Source of the DNA: Flaccisagitta enflata
Taxonomy: Eukaryota > Chaetognatha > Sagittoidea > Aphragmophora
Length of the DNA stretch: 64,000 nt
NCBI GenBank assembly: GCA_965153355.1
Contig: OZ231127.1
Span: 33,418,001 to 33,482,000 of the forward strand
Reading direction: 5' to 3'
The translations under genes were made by a program, and so were the position numbers. Under the pieces are notes generated by a model that saw only the letters and a program-made list of their open reading frames with translations, ran no database searches and was not told the DNA's origin. Positions 27,031 to 41,049 of the stretch are shown here, in pieces; position 1 is the first letter of the stretch; each line of letters begins with the position of its first letter.

Positions 27031-27119
27031 GGATTAAACCGATTCTATGCCTATGCATAGCTGAATAATAAGCTCAAATTCGTAGATTTATCCGCTTTAA
27101 AGAAAATATCAATATATGC

Positions 27120-27175
27120 CATATGCAAGTGTGATGCAAGCGTGATGCAAGCGTGATGCAAGCGTGATGCACAGT
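27120..27175. repeat. 11-bp tandem repeat ATGCAAGCGTG
   Basis: About four units at 27124-27170. The first has GTGTG in place of GCGTG. Confidence 0.8.
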
Positions 27176-27348
27176 TACCTGACTCTGACGTTTAAAGCAA
27201 AATTTCCTAAAATATCATTCGCTCCATTCATTGTTATGCCACCTCATTGTTATTTATTCATCCTTTATTTACTTGAATCTTTTCTTCGTGCAACATCTTA
27301 AAATTTTCATATTTCTTTATTTGTTGTTTTCCTTCCTATCTCTTTCAG

Positions 27349-27435
27349 AAAAAACCATATGCAATATGTAATCGAGTTGGCCAATCACTGTGAGCAGCAG
27401 CGGAAGCGGCGTCATTCATTAACCGGCCTGTGCAG
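27349..27435 (+). CDS. Isolated candidate exon, gene unknown
   Basis: A strong acceptor (CCTTCCTATCTCTTTCAG) and donor (CAG|GTATAG) frame 87 bp. One frame is open throughout (phase 2 to phase 2) and encodes KNHMQYVIELANHCEQQR then KRRHSLTGLC. The other two frames contain stops. The composition looks protein-like and helical. I recognise no family and cannot link it confidently to either neighbouring gene. It is phase-compatible with the exon at 42130, but its sequence is not what normally precedes that part of an adenylation domain. Confidence 0.4.
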
Positions 27436-28230
27436 GTATAGAAACGCGACAAACAGACAAACAAACCCATAACTGGGCTAGGCATCGGGCAATGGCAGGA
27501 TACTCACGTCGCCTCTGAGGATACGGCTCTCTCCCAGAACTGCCACTGGGCAGGGACGTCCTCTACAACCCAAATGGCGATGAAGCGGGGAGGTCACCCA
27601 CAAAACAAACCTCCCAAGCAAAAGCTTAACTGTTTATAGTCTTAAATCTTACAGAGGCAGTTTCATATCTCTCTTTGGGCCTCTTTGAGCAAAATCTCTC
27701 CACTTTAGTCTGGGCTGGAAAAATGGCACATAAATCAGGATGATAGTGAGAGGTCTTTATTAGAGCAGGGCAGCAGCAAGACTGCATATGAGAATTGACA
27801 ATGTTCAAAGGTAGGGGATTGTAAGGGGGCAAATGTTGGGGAAGAGGAAGAGGACCCGTGGCGCCACCTGTAGGGACAAAAGGGAATCGATAAGAGGGCG
27901 CAAGTGTTGGTCGGGCAAAAGAGCAAAAAAAACATGATGGCGGATACGGGCTTTCAGTCTGTACGGGTTCAACACCCCTCCCCCTCCCACAAGATTGAGG
28001 TCCTCCGAGGATCGAACTAGAAAGATTAGAAACGTATCGTTTGATTCGATTTTGTATAGTTAAGCAGTCATCAAATGTCCCCCACGAATCGCCGGCGACG
28101 CGTTGGTAGGAGTCCGGAAACAGTAACAAACAGTAACGACCGCCGCAGACGATTGACTGATGGACATGATCTAATTCTTATACTGACTGACATACCGACT
28201 TTCCATTTAGATGGATGGCGTTGAATGTAT
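27436..28230. other. Unassigned interval with an open minus-strand frame
   Basis: A 167-codon minus frame (27626-28129) rich in Pro, Ser and Cys has no recognisable domain and no repeat explanation. It may be chance. I see no other feature. Confidence 0.3.
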
Positions 28231-28245
28231 GAATGTGTGTGATTT

Positions 28246-28634
<389 letters not shown>

Positions 28635-28799
28635 AACATGTGGGAGGACAGCTTATTCATTTTCTCATCATCAATGATGACGATGATGATGATGGTTGGT
28701 GAATGTTACGGTTCCGGAAGCTTTTGGCTTTTTCCTCTTTTGTCGCTTTCGTGACTTCGCAAAGAAAACGGCGCAAAACTCAGCAATCGCAGGAATATG

Positions 28800-28935
28800 T
28801 GAACAATAACGACAGTGACGACGACGACGACGACAATAACGACGACGATGACGACGGCGATGACGAAGACGATAGCGACAACGATGAAGGCGACAACGAC
28901 ATTGGTGATAGTGGCGGCGATGAAAGAGAATGATT
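28800..28935. repeat. Degenerate GAC/GAT trinucleotide stretch
   Basis: GACGACGAC and GATGAC runs give an Asp-rich frame. It follows the pure GAT repeat and borders the AATG array. Confidence 0.6.
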
Positions 28936-28944
28936 AGATAAAAA

Positions 28945-29305
28945 AATGAATGAATGAATGAATGAATGAATGAATGAATGAATGAATGAATGAATGAAAT
29001 GTTAATGATTGAATGATTGAATGAATGAATGAATGAATGAATGAAATGAATGAATGAATGAATAAATGAATGAATGAATGAATGAATGAATAAATGAATG
29101 AATGAATGAATACCTTGCATGCATGCATGCATGCATGCACATGAATGAATGAATGAATGAATGAATGAATGCATGCATGCATGCATGAATGAATGAATGA
29201 ATGAATGAATGAATGAATGAATGAATGAATGAATGAATGAAAGAATGAATGAATGAATGAATGAATGAAGGAATGAATGAATGAGTGAATGAATAAGTGA
29301 AAGAA
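28945..29305. repeat. (AATG)n microsatellite with GCAT patches
   Basis: About 360 bp of AATG/GAATG tetramers, with two blocks of pure GCAT (near 29119 and 29171). The Ile-His-Ser-Phe frames on the minus strand are repeat artefacts. Confidence 0.95.
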
Positions 29306-29523
29306 GGCCTGAATGAAAGTGGGTGGGCATGAGAGCAGGAAGAAAGACATTGAAATCGTCCGTTTGGCGCAATTTCAACGTTTATGTGACAGATCTATCA
29401 ACGGATCGACCTCCTATAGATTTACGAGGACGACAAGCATAATCATCAAATTATATTAAAGTGGAGCGCCGCTAATAAAGCATGCTCGGCATGCAATTTA
29501 CTGTCCCATACAAGATTTTGGAG

Positions 29524-29680
29524 TTTTTTTTAGTCGCGGACAAGCGACTCTACACCTTGCCGTGTCGGTTGGTCAGGCTTATTGTAGATCGGTCCGTCAC
29601 ATTTTTGAATTTCCAAGCTTTTTGCATTACTGCCCTGCTCAACCGTCCGCGACTCGACTGCCGTGTATCCGGCCTAGTTT
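29524..29680 (+). repeat. Dispersed CCGGCC-type repeat
   Basis: It starts TAGTCGCGGACAAGCGACTC and ends GCCGTGTATCCGGCCTAG, with the same internal order as the copy at 13604. Confidence 0.8.
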
Positions 29681-29884
29681 CTAAATTGCATATTGGTAAT
29701 AAGGCAGCTTAGTTAAAAGGCATAATTTTGCTCCGTCCTTGAAATGCACTCCAGCGAAGCTCAACTGTAGTAAATTACCGTTGCAATTCCACCGCCTGTT
29801 ACCTTGGCGACCAAGTCAATAAAGTAAGAATGTGGATCTTACTTTAGAGTCAGCGACCTCTTTGAGACTACGCTCCGGAAAAGA

Positions 29885-30160
29885 AGAAAATCAAGGCCGG
29901 ATACACGGCCTATAGGTAGTCGCTGGAAGGTTGGGCCGGGGAAGTTGTGCGGATGGGCAGGGGCAATGTGTGGATGGGCTGGGACTGCGATGTGGCGGGG
30001 AAGGGGCAGTGATGCCAATTTGACGTCATCCAAAATTTCGCGTTAAGGCAAATGTCACGGTTCCACAGCATGCTTGAGGGCCCGACTTTCTGCCAATCTA
30101 CGTTGGCCCAAGCTACGGACACAGCCTCTTATAGAGTCGCTTAGCCAGCGACTAAAAAGG
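29885..30160 (-). repeat. Dispersed CCGGCC-type repeat, minus-oriented
   Basis: It begins CAAGGCCGGATACACGGCC on the plus strand and ends TAGAGTCGCTTAGCCAGCGAC, followed by TAAAAAGG. It is the longest copy, with an extra GGGCAGGGGCA-rich middle. Confidence 0.75.
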
Positions 30161-30361
30161 CAGTGAAACAACAAAAACGGGTAAAAGACTAAAGAGTAAA
30201 AACAAACAAAAGGTCATAAACAAAGAAAAAGAAAGTGACGCGGACGATAAAACGCGAAGGACAATCAAACAGAGTAAACATTGTTATCAGACCCAACGGA
30301 GCGACGGAGCGAGAGTGACGTTTGATGTCTTTGATCATTCTTGTTATCATCATCGGAGGAT

Positions 30362-30415
<54 letters not shown>

Positions 30416-30579
30416 GCTGCTGTTGCTGCTGTTGTTGTTGTTGTTACCACGCCGATGTTGTTGTTGTTGCTGCTGTTGCTGTTGTTGTTGCTGTTGTTGT
30501 TGTTGTTGTTGCTGTTGTTGTTGCTGCTGCTGCCGCCACGCTGTTGCTGTTGTTGTTGCTGCTGCTGCTGCTTTGTTGC

Positions 30580-30625
<46 letters not shown>

Positions 30626-30645
30626 GGTGTTGTTGTTGCCGCTGC
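30362..30645. repeat. (TTG)n microsatellite with GCT variants
   Basis: About 280 bp of TTG with TGC variants. Poly-Leu, poly-Cys, poly-Val, poly-Gln and poly-Asn/Thr frames arise on both strands. Confidence 0.95.
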
Positions 30646-30779
30646 TGTTTTATTTGTAGCATCTATCTCTAAGGAAATTTGAAATTGCACATCTAAGAAG
30701 GACGTTAAGTCGCCGGTGTCACTTTTTTTCGGTGTTAAAGATGACGATGAGTTTTTGAAGCTAAGTCGAAGAGTGACAA

Positions 30780-31730
30780 GTCGGCAGACGGGGACCGGCT
30801 AACCAGAACCGGCAGACGAGACATGGCAGACGGGAACCGGTAGACGAGAATCGGCAATCGAGAACCGGTAAACGAACCTGCAAAAGCTTAAAAGAGAACC
30901 AGCAAGCGAGGACCGGCAGACGCACCGGCAAACGAGTTGGAGAACCGACCAATCGGCGATGATCAGCAACAAAAGATTGGCAACCAAGGAATGGCAACCA
31001 AAGACCGACAACCAAAGACCGGCAATCAAAGACCGGCAACCAAAGACCAATAACCAAAGACCGTCAACCAAAGACTGATAAGTGGCAGCCAAAGACTGGC
31101 AACCAAAGACTAGCAACCAAAGACCGGCAACCAATCACCACCAACCAAAGACCGTCAACCAAAGACCGCCAACCAAAGACCACCAACCAAAGACTGGCAA
31201 CCAAACACCGGTAACCAAAGATTGGCAACCAGCGACTGGCAATCAAAGACCGGCAACCAAAGACTGGCAATCAAAGACCGGCAACCAAAGACCGGCAACC
31301 AAAGACTGGCAACCAAGGACAGGCAACCAAAGACCAGCAACCAAAGACCGGCAACCAAAGACCGAACCAAAGACCTGGCAAATTCAAAGACCGCAACCAA
31401 AGACCGGCAACCAAAGACCGGCAACTAAAGTAGGACAACCAAAGATCGGTCAACCAAAGACCGGCAACCAAAGACCGGCATCCAAAGACTGGCAACCAAA
31501 GACCGGCAACCAAAGACCGGAAACCAAAAACTGGCAACCAAACACCGGTAACCAAAGATTGGCAACCAGCGACTGGCAATCAAAGACCGGCAACCAAAGA
31601 CTGGCAATCAAAGACCGGCAACCAAAGACCGGCAACCAAAGACTGGCAACCAAGGACAGGCAACCAAAGACCAGCAACCAAAGACCGGCAACCAAAGACC
31701 GGCAACCAAAGACCGGCAGCGAATCGACGT
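30780..31730. repeat. 14-bp minisatellite GGCAACCAAAGACC with a duplicated higher-order block
   Basis: The array begins with diverged CCGGCAGACG units at 30780-30960. From 30965 to 31728 it is regular CAACCAAAGACCGG. A block of about 170 bp with its own variants (AACACCGGTAACC, CAGCGACTGG, AAGGACAGG) at 31192-31365 reappears at 31528-31711. Confidence 0.9.
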
Positions 31731-31919
31731 CAAGGATTTAGGAGATTTGAGGTTGACCTCGAAAACAAATGCCTCTTCGCTTCTTCGCTTCTTCACTTCC
31801 TCCAGTATCTTTTTCTTTCTTTTTCCTTCTCTTTTTCTTTCTTTTGCTGCTTCTTCTTCTTGCAGTTGGTAGACGATGATAAGTGAAGCGTGACTTTGAA
31901 CCAAACAAATGCAATAACA

Positions 31920-32740
<821 letters not shown>

Positions 32741-33110
32741 GGTCCTGATTTTTTCCCATTCCAGAGAAGGACAGTCGGTATGATTTGAAAATGAAAACAG
32801 ACAAACGACAAATAAAAGAAACAGACAGAATGATAGACAATGACGGAGTTGGCAGAACGATTCATGAGCGTAGGTAGAGACGAATTTTGGCGAAAATTGG
32901 AACAAAGTTGTAAAAAAAAATCCAATTACTCAAGCCAAACAATTTTTTCCTTCTTTTTTCTGTTTTGCCTCTTCACTGCCCTGAAAAAAAAAGACCGGCA
33001 CTGCAAAAAGAGCTAAATGTGTGAAGGGGAGGGGATTGGGTTAAAAAGTTAGATGACTTAATGATAGTAAGGAAAAAAATGGTCTGAAAATATTCATGAA
33101 AACTGTCATC

Positions 33111-33328
33111 ATGTATCATTTTGAGATATCTTTATATGAATTTGTAATTTGTGTTTTGTTGTGTTTGACCCACATGTAGTGATGCATCATTTTGAGATAT
33201 CTTTATATGAATTTGTAATTTGTGTTTTGTTGTGTTTGACCCACATGTAGTGATGCATCATTTTGAGATATCTTTATATGAATTTGTAATTTGTGTTTTG
33301 TTGTGTTTGACCCATATGTAGTGATGTT
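33111..33328. repeat. 71-bp tandem repeat, three copies
   Basis: The unit begins ATCATTTTGAGATATC and includes GTGTTTTGTTGTGTTTGAC. It recurs at 33115, 33186 and 33257 with almost no divergence, so it is recent. Confidence 0.95.
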
Positions 33329-33329
33329 T

Positions 33330-34620
33330 TACTTTTCATACACTTTTTTTCTGCATTATACTTTTTACATGTTCTGAATTCTGTTGTGGATAATTTTATA
33401 ATGCGTAAAATCGTATCTTTTTCTTTTTCTTGGTGACAATTTGTACAGTTAATCCAGATCCAACCGCTTTGAATGGAATTCTGCATGTAACAGATGCTAA
33501 TTCTTTGTCAAATCAGCTTGTTTTCTTTTAATAGTTTTATTCGCTGTCACAAAAGTCCGTTTGTAACAGGTGAAATTTGTTGGTCCTTTTAATCTGTAAG
33601 AGTAGGATTGAATTGCGCTTCCATGTAGGGGCCCTTGAGAATGATTTAACAAGGGGGCCCTCGAGTGTCTCTTCAATACGCCTTCTTGCATCCGAGGCCC
33701 TTGGACCCTTGGACCCTTGGACCAAGGGTAACACAGGGGTCTCTCGTGTGGAAACTTCCAGGGATAAAGAAAACGAGATCTAACACCTGTAACACAATTA
33801 TTGAAAAAGCATCACAAAGACTGCATTTAATCAGCTTCTATACGCTTTAAACTCTAATTGGGTCAATTTTGAATAAGTTGATAAATACAAAGAGGTATTT
33901 TATCTTTGATTTTGCCAGTTTCAATTGTTTAAAGCGACTTAATTCACAATTAATTACACCTTAAAGGATGGTGATATTTCTTGAGTTATAATCTTTATCA
34001 TTACATTTTGTATGATATAAGCCATGTTGCCTTTATTCAATCTGATTCAAATTCATGACCAAATTCAAGGGTTTTTCAAAAGCTAGGCGAAGGTGCAATC
34101 AGCATGTCCAGAACTGGTTTTCTTCAGAAATGACATGCTTTTGAAAATGAAAGGTCTTTTTTGGTAATTTTGGAGCTGTTTTTATTGGGACGCTGTCACA
34201 ATTTTTAGCATATCTTGACATAGCCTGTATCGATTCAAATGAAATTCATGAGCAAAATAAAGTATTTTTTATGCTTTAGAAAATAGTAAAATCTATTCAA
34301 ATCCAAATACCTTGGTTTAGATAAAGTAGCGTTAAAATCTTTTTTCAATAATTGTGTTACAGATGTTAGTCAAGGCGAGGGTGTATGAAAGAAACAACAT
34401 TTTTAATCGAAATGTTTTCAATCAAATATTTCTTTGAAAAATGTTTTTGGTTCATTTCCTTTACGTCATCAGACTCATCAGACCCCCAACTGCTTAGTGC
34501 TTCCCCCCCCCCCCAAAGACCCCCAACTGCCACCAAAAAAAAAACTAGGAATCTCCGCCAAATAAATCTTTATCTCAGTCACGTTTAGCTTCTCCATTTC
34601 TGGCTCATGTATTTTGTTTT
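33330..34620. other. AT-rich interval, nothing recognised
   Basis: No coding frame or repeat is evident apart from a C-run at 34503-34513 and a short CCCTTGGA repeat near 33700-33722. Confidence 0.45.
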
Positions 34621-34621
34621 A

Positions 34622-34772
34622 TTTTTAGTCGCGTGCACGCGACTCTACAACCCGCTCTGTCCGTCGGTCCGTCGGTCTGTCGGTCCGTCGGTCCGTCCGT
34701 CCGTCACGTTTAGCTTTTTTTCGCCGCCCCTGCCCATCCGCACGCGACTAAGGTAGCCGTGTATCCGGCCTT
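34622..34772 (+). repeat. Dispersed CCGGCC-type repeat
   Basis: It starts TTAGTCGCGTGCACGCGACTC, has tandem GTCGGTCC blocks, and ends GCCGTGTATCCGGCCTTG. Confidence 0.85.
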
Positions 34773-34779
34773 GTTTATT

Positions 34780-34975
34780 TTTTGTCACGGAATCGCGACT
34801 CTTTAAGCGGCTTTGTCCTCCCATCGGTTCGTTGGTCTATTGGTCCATCGGTACGTAACCACAAAGTGTAAAACGCGCTTTTAAGTACCTCAGATGTGTG
34901 AAGTATATATTTTATGGGGAGGGTGGGGGGGGTGTACGCCCCTGTCCACCTGTCCGCGATGATATTGTAACCCTG
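34780..34975 (+). repeat. Dispersed CCGGCC-type repeat, variant adjacent copy
   Basis: It lies just after the previous copy and resembles 1465-1705: GGAATCGCGACTCTTTAAG, GGCTTTGTCC, then CACCTGTCCGCGATGATATTG. Confidence 0.6.
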
Positions 34976-35289
34976 AGTTGTTTGTTTCTTTTCTATCGTG
35001 CTTCCTTTCTTTCTTTCTCTCTGTCTTTTTTTTCTTTGATCTGAATCAAATTACAGGTTTTCAACGAATAGAAAAAAAGCTTAAAAGTGACTCGAGAAGA
35101 TGCCGAATGCAAGAAAAAAGAAAGGACGAGGTTATGCGCATTCTATCCTGCAGCCTTTTTTTAAATGAACACTTTGCTTAGATTGATTTTCTTATAGTAC
35201 AGTGATGATTCCAGTTCCGTCGCTAGTTGTGGGAAAATGTAGGTAGACTGACCAATGAATTCAAACAAATTGACTTAGCTTCTTGCTGC

Positions 35290-35350
35290 TTTTAGGGGAG
35301 GAATTAGAAGGAGAAGGAGGAGGAGGAGAAAAAGGAGGAGAAAGAGGAAT
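35290..35350. repeat. (GGA)n-rich patch
   Basis: A short imperfect GGAGGA/AGGAGAA repeat. Confidence 0.6.
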
Positions 35351-35464
35351 AGCTAAGGAATTAAGAATGAATAAAGACTACCACTAATCTCCCGGAGAAA
35401 GAACGAGCTGCTCCATCAAGAAGTGAACTTGGAACAAACAGGTAATTGAGAGAATAGATCAGAA

Positions 35465-35642
35465 TGAGAAGGAGACAGACAGAAAAAAATGAAGTAAGAG
35501 AGAAAGGAAGAGAGAAGGAAAGAAAGGAAGAAAGAAAGAAAGTAAGAAAGAAAGAAAGATACAAAGAAAGAAAGAAAGAAAGAAAGAAAGAGAGAAAGAA
35601 ACAAAGAAAGAAAGAAAGAGAGAAAGAAAGAAAGAAAGAAAC
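35465..35642. repeat. (GAAA)n microsatellite
   Basis: About 175 bp of AAGA/GAAA tetramers with substitutions. The Phe-Leu-Ser frames on the minus strand are artefacts. Degenerate GAAA-rich DNA continues at 35845-36070. Confidence 0.9.
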
Positions 35643-36132
35643 CAGGACGGGCATGAAGGTAACACAGGAGCTTGAGGGAGCGTTTAAACGCTGAGTCGGT
35701 CCTGCAAGCCCGACAACTGTGGTGACTTACTATGCTGATGTAAAACAAATTGTATATCTCTGCTCATCGCATTCATTAAATGGTTCCTACGTCAGACTCA
35801 AAGCCAGTCACAGACTGGGGTATCTGCTAGGACACCAAAAAAAGTATCCAATGAAAGAAAGAAAGAAGTGAAGATTTATAAGAAATAAAGAAAGAATCAA
35901 AGAAACAAACAAAGAAACAAACAAACAAAGAAACAAAGAAACCAAGAAAGAAGGAAAAACAGAAAGAAAAAAAAGGAAAGGAGAAAAGGAAGAGAAAAGG
36001 GAGTTAAAAAGAATGAGGGAGAAAAGGGAAAGACAAAGGAGGACAGAAAAAGACAGCGAAAGACAGAGATTAGAGATGAGATGGGAAACATGGAAATAAC
36101 TCGCCAAAAAGCTGGACGAAAAATAAAAGGAA

Positions 36133-36261
<129 letters not shown>

Positions 36262-36516
36262 AACAAATATTTGAGCTTGATATTGGCGGTAGCGCAAAAA
36301 GAAAAAAGAGGATAGGAGCATGGCAAAAGATAAGAAAGAAAGAGGAGAAACAATAAGAAGAAGAAAAAAGGAAAAAAGAAAGAATGGTGAAAAAAAATTA
36401 GGACGGTTTTAAAAATTGTGGTTAGAAAATCATAGAAAAAAAGAACTGGATCAAAATTGGCGCTCGATTCTGCATCATTGCGCGATACGATTCGTCACCT
36501 ATCCAGACTGAGGCAG

Positions 36517-37290
<774 letters not shown>

Positions 37291-37517
37291 CTAAACCATA
37301 TAAACAGAAAGACGGACAAAGAGACAGTCAGACAGACAGTCAGACCAAAAGTGGCGGCCATATAGACAACGTAAGAGCCCAGGCACTTCATCTGCAACTC
37401 TGCAGTTAAAACCCTGAATTCCTAATTCTTCTCTTTTTAACGACAATCAAAAACGAGGAAATTTCTTCTTTCACTTTCAACGCATCAATCTCTCGGCCCA
37501 CTCTCTTAAAAGCCTGA

Positions 37518-37519
<2 letters not shown>

Positions 37520-37601
<82 letters not shown>
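37520..37601. repeat. (GT)n microsatellite
   Basis: About 80 bp of GT, followed by a CTGTCTGTC-like patch to about 37700. Confidence 0.95.
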
Positions 37602-37602
<1 letters not shown>

Positions 37603-38063
37603 GCTGTGTCTTTGTCTATGTCTGTCTGTTTCTGTTTTTGTATGTGTGCGTTTTTGTGGAATAACGTTGATCAGTCTGTCGGTCCGTCTGTCTGTCTGAT
37701 CTTTTTCATCTGGCTGTTTTTTTGCGTCATTGACAATTAAAGTCGGTCGGCGTGTCAGCACTGTCACTTCTTTCCCTTTAGTAATCTGCCTTTGTGTTTC
37801 AGCTGATTCAAAGACCCCCACCCTCCTTTTTTCTTGCCTACAAAGGCTATACCCAGACCTTTTTTTTGCACAATGTTAGACAATGAAGATACGATTAGGA
37901 ATTTGGAATTTTATTCCTATCTTTAATCATTCTGATTCATGACTTCTCCAACTTGCGCGAGTTTTTATTGTTCCCGGCTTTTGTTTCGCTTGAATTATTT
38001 AGCAGAGAACCGAGAGAAAAATGGGGACAAAACGGAAGTTATATGTGTGTGGAGTAGAGATGA

Positions 38064-38068
38064 GAGAG

Positions 38069-38160
<92 letters not shown>
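38064..38160. repeat. (GA)n microsatellite
   Basis: About 95 bp, adjacent to the first copy of the duplicated block that follows. Confidence 0.95.
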
Positions 38161-39215
38161 ATCTATTCAAATTTGTTTCGGTTTCAAAAATTCTTGATGA
38201 AGAATACAAAATTCCGACTTTTTCTCCCCCCCCCCCAAAAAAAAATAAAAGTTCTCAAATGTCGTTTGATTGGCTTTGGAAGTCCCCCCCCCCTCCTCCT
38301 CCCACTCGGTCAGTGGGTATTGTAGGAAAAGTGGTGATATATTTTCATAGTTTTGGTAACAAAAAAGACCGGTTGCTCTTTCATACATTCATTCCTTCAT
38401 TCATTCATTCATTCATTCATTCATTCATTCGTTCATTCATTCATTCATTCTTTCATTCATTCATTCATTCATTCATTCATTCATACATTCATACATTCAT
38501 ACATTCATTCGTTTATTCATTCATTTATTCATTCATTCATTCATTCATTAATGCATTCATTCATTCATTCATTCATTCATTCATTCATTCATTCATTCAT
38601 TCATTCATTCATTCATTCATTGGTAATCAATGATCATCTATTCAAATTTGTTTCGGTTTCAAAAATTCTTGATGAAGAATACAAAATTCCGACTTTTTCT
38701 CCCCCCCCCCCCAAAAAAAAAATGAAAGTTCTCAAATGTCGTTTGATTGGCTTTGGAAGTCCCCCCCCCCTCCTCCTCCCACTCGGTCAGTGGGTATTGT
38801 AGGAAAAGTGGTGATATATTTTCAGAGTTTTGGTAACAAAAAAGACCGGTTGCTCTTTCATACATTCATTCTTTCATTCATTCATTTATTCATTCATTCA
38901 TTCATTCATTCATTCATTCATTCATTCATTCATTCATTCATTCATTTATTCATTCATACATTCGCATATTCATACATTCATACATTCATTCGTTTATTCA
39001 TTCATTCATTCATTCATTCATTCATTCATTCATTCATTCATTCATTCATTCATTCATTCATTCATTTATTCATTCATACATTCACATATTCATACATTCA
39101 TACATTCATTCATTTATTCATTCATTTATTCATTCATTCATTCATTCATTCATTCATTCATTCATTCATTCATTCATTCATTCATTCATTCATTCATTCA
39201 TTCTTTCATTCATTC
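38161..39215. repeat. Duplicated 230-bp block with (CATT)n arrays
   Basis: A unique segment of about 230 bp (ATCTATTCAAATTTG, TTGATGAAGAATAC, a C-run, GTTTGATTGGCTTTGG, a second C-run, AAAAAGACCGGTTGC) at 38161-38390 recurs at 38636-38868. Each copy is followed by a (TTCA)n array. The second array itself holds three copies of a longer CATACATTC-containing unit. Confidence 0.9.
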
Positions 39216-39316
39216 GCCGAACCATGGATAGTAGGTTATGCAAAAAGAAGATCATTTATTTATGTCAACTTCGATGTACAAATTCAAGATGAAGATGATA
39301 CAATGACGTCGAACTA

Positions 39317-39475
39317 TTTTTAGGTGCGCCATAGCACCTCTATGAGAGGCTCTGTCTGTTGGTCGGTCGGTCGGTCGGTCGGTCGGTCGGTCAGTTGGTC
39401 TGAAACGCTCGAGTTGAAAATCTTGAAAAGAAGCAAAAATAACTGGAAATGATTCAGAAATATGCTAGGATGATT
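39317..39475 (+). repeat. CCGGCC-family-related repeat, truncated
   Basis: It starts TAGGTGCGCCATAGCACC and GAGAGGCTCTGTC, then has a (GGTC)n run at 39359-39392. The CCGGCCTTG end is missing. Confidence 0.5.
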
Positions 39476-40035
39476 TTTAGATGCACCATAGCATCTCTAT
39501 AAGAAGCTCTGTCCGTCCGTCCGTCCATCCGTCGGTCACGCTCCAATGAAAAATCGCTAAAAATTCTTGAAATCAACGGAAAACTCATTTCGTTCATCAT
39601 AAATGATACTCGTCATTTCTTTCACTAATATAATCAGCTACGGTTAGGTCTTATAGAGCTGGGGATAGGTCGGATAGGTCTGGTGATAGGTCGGATAGGT
39701 TTTAGGATAGGTCTGATAGACCTGGAGATAGGTCTGATAGAGCTGGTGATAGGTCTGATAGAGCTCGGGAATCCCGAGTCGGGATAGGTCTGATAGAGCT
39801 CGGGAGAGGCCTGATAGAGCTCGGGATAGGTCTTATAGAGCTAGGAATGGTCTGATAGAGCTAGGGATAGGTCTAACGGAGCTAGGGATAGCTATGGATT
39901 AATAACGCCCGGCGGGATAGGTCTGATAGAGCTAGGAATGGTCTGATAGAGCTGGGGATAGGTCTGATGGAGCTAGGGATAGCTATGAATTAAAAACGCT
40001 CGGCGCACCGTCTTGGCCCGTGTATCCGGCCTTGA
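39476..40035 (+). repeat. CCGGCC-family repeat with an expanded GATAGGTCTGATAGAGCT core
   Basis: It starts TAGATGCACCATAGCATC and GTCCGTCCGTCC and ends GCCCGTGTATCCGGCCTTG. Between 39640 and 39990 lie about 14 imperfect units of GATAGGTCTGATAGAGCT. Confidence 0.7.
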
Positions 40036-40582
40036 TTTCTCTAATCTTGGCTTTTGTTTTCTATCTGCCAAAGTGGATCGCGTGGTGACAAAATCTCTTC
40101 TGGACTTTGTATGGTATGGTTTTCTAATCAATATTGCTAGTGTCAGTACTTCCATCAGTACATTAGTAATCTTTGATTGTAACTTTTGTAAGATATTTTG
40201 TGTATACTAAATGGTATAGGCCAGTCCAACCCTATACTAATGAGGTATGCAGTCAAGCTGATAGTTTTGTCAGGTAAGCTTTTTGTTTGTCAGTAGTAAA
40301 GGATAGTTGTGAGCAATCCGGAGTAAACACCATTGAAAGCTTGCAAGGCTTTCATCCTTTGTTAATTGGAGAATTCTGGCCTCCTTTTATAAGGGCAATG
40401 TTGTTTCAACTTTCATGAATAAGATGATGCAAGGCCGAGTCATCAAATAAATGAATCGATGAATAAATGAAGGAATGAATACATAAACAAATAAGCTGAA
40501 CAAGTCATCCAAGGATCGCACATGGTCAGCGGTACCCGATGCCCTGCTTGAGGTGATCAACTGAAGAAGTGGAGTGAGAGCA
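40036..40582. other. Unassigned interval
   Basis: No coding exon recognised. Its right end, ATGGTCAGCGGTACCCGATG (40519), is the complement of the sequence that flanks the foldback elements at 25488 and 45428, so it probably belongs to the same composite repeat. Confidence 0.45.
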
Positions 40583-41032
40583 GGGCAGCGGCCCCACAGG
40601 GCCAATGTCCTGTAGGACACAGGGGGGAATTTCCTTACGTCCTGAGAAGGCATATTTCAGGCCTTTGGAGCAATTTTCCATATCATTCAATAGTTCTGGT
40701 CAATTTTCCATATTATTGAATGAGAATTTTATTTTTTTCATTCTTTTATCAATTTTCTATGTTATCCAATTGAGTTTTGCATTTTTTTCATTTTTTGTTA
40801 ATTTTCCATGTTATCTTATGGGAAATATACATTTTTCCTCTTTTTTGTAAATTTTCCATGTTATTCAATGGGAAGTTAGTATTTTATCATTTTCCCATGT
40901 TATTCAATGTGAATTTGAGAATTGAGAAGCTGGGGGTTAGGACGTACGTATGGACGTACGGACGTACGGACGGACGCAAGGAAATTCACCCCTGTGTCCT
41001 ACAGGACATCGGCCCTTCGGGGCCGCTGCCCA
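40583..41032. mobile_element. GGGCAGC foldback element
   Basis: The arms are GGGCAGCGGCCCCACAGGG then GTCCTGTAGGACACAGG, and their complement at 40979-41032. The core is a degenerate AATTTTCCATGTTATTCAA repeat rather than the 21-bp unit. Confidence 0.85.
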
Positions 41033-41049
41033 AAAAGGGAAGAACAACT

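Noticed and set aside
38353-39323. Ile-His-Ser-Phe repeat proteins (also 28671-29378, 41127-41710)
   Set aside because: These are translations of AATG/CATT tetramer arrays.
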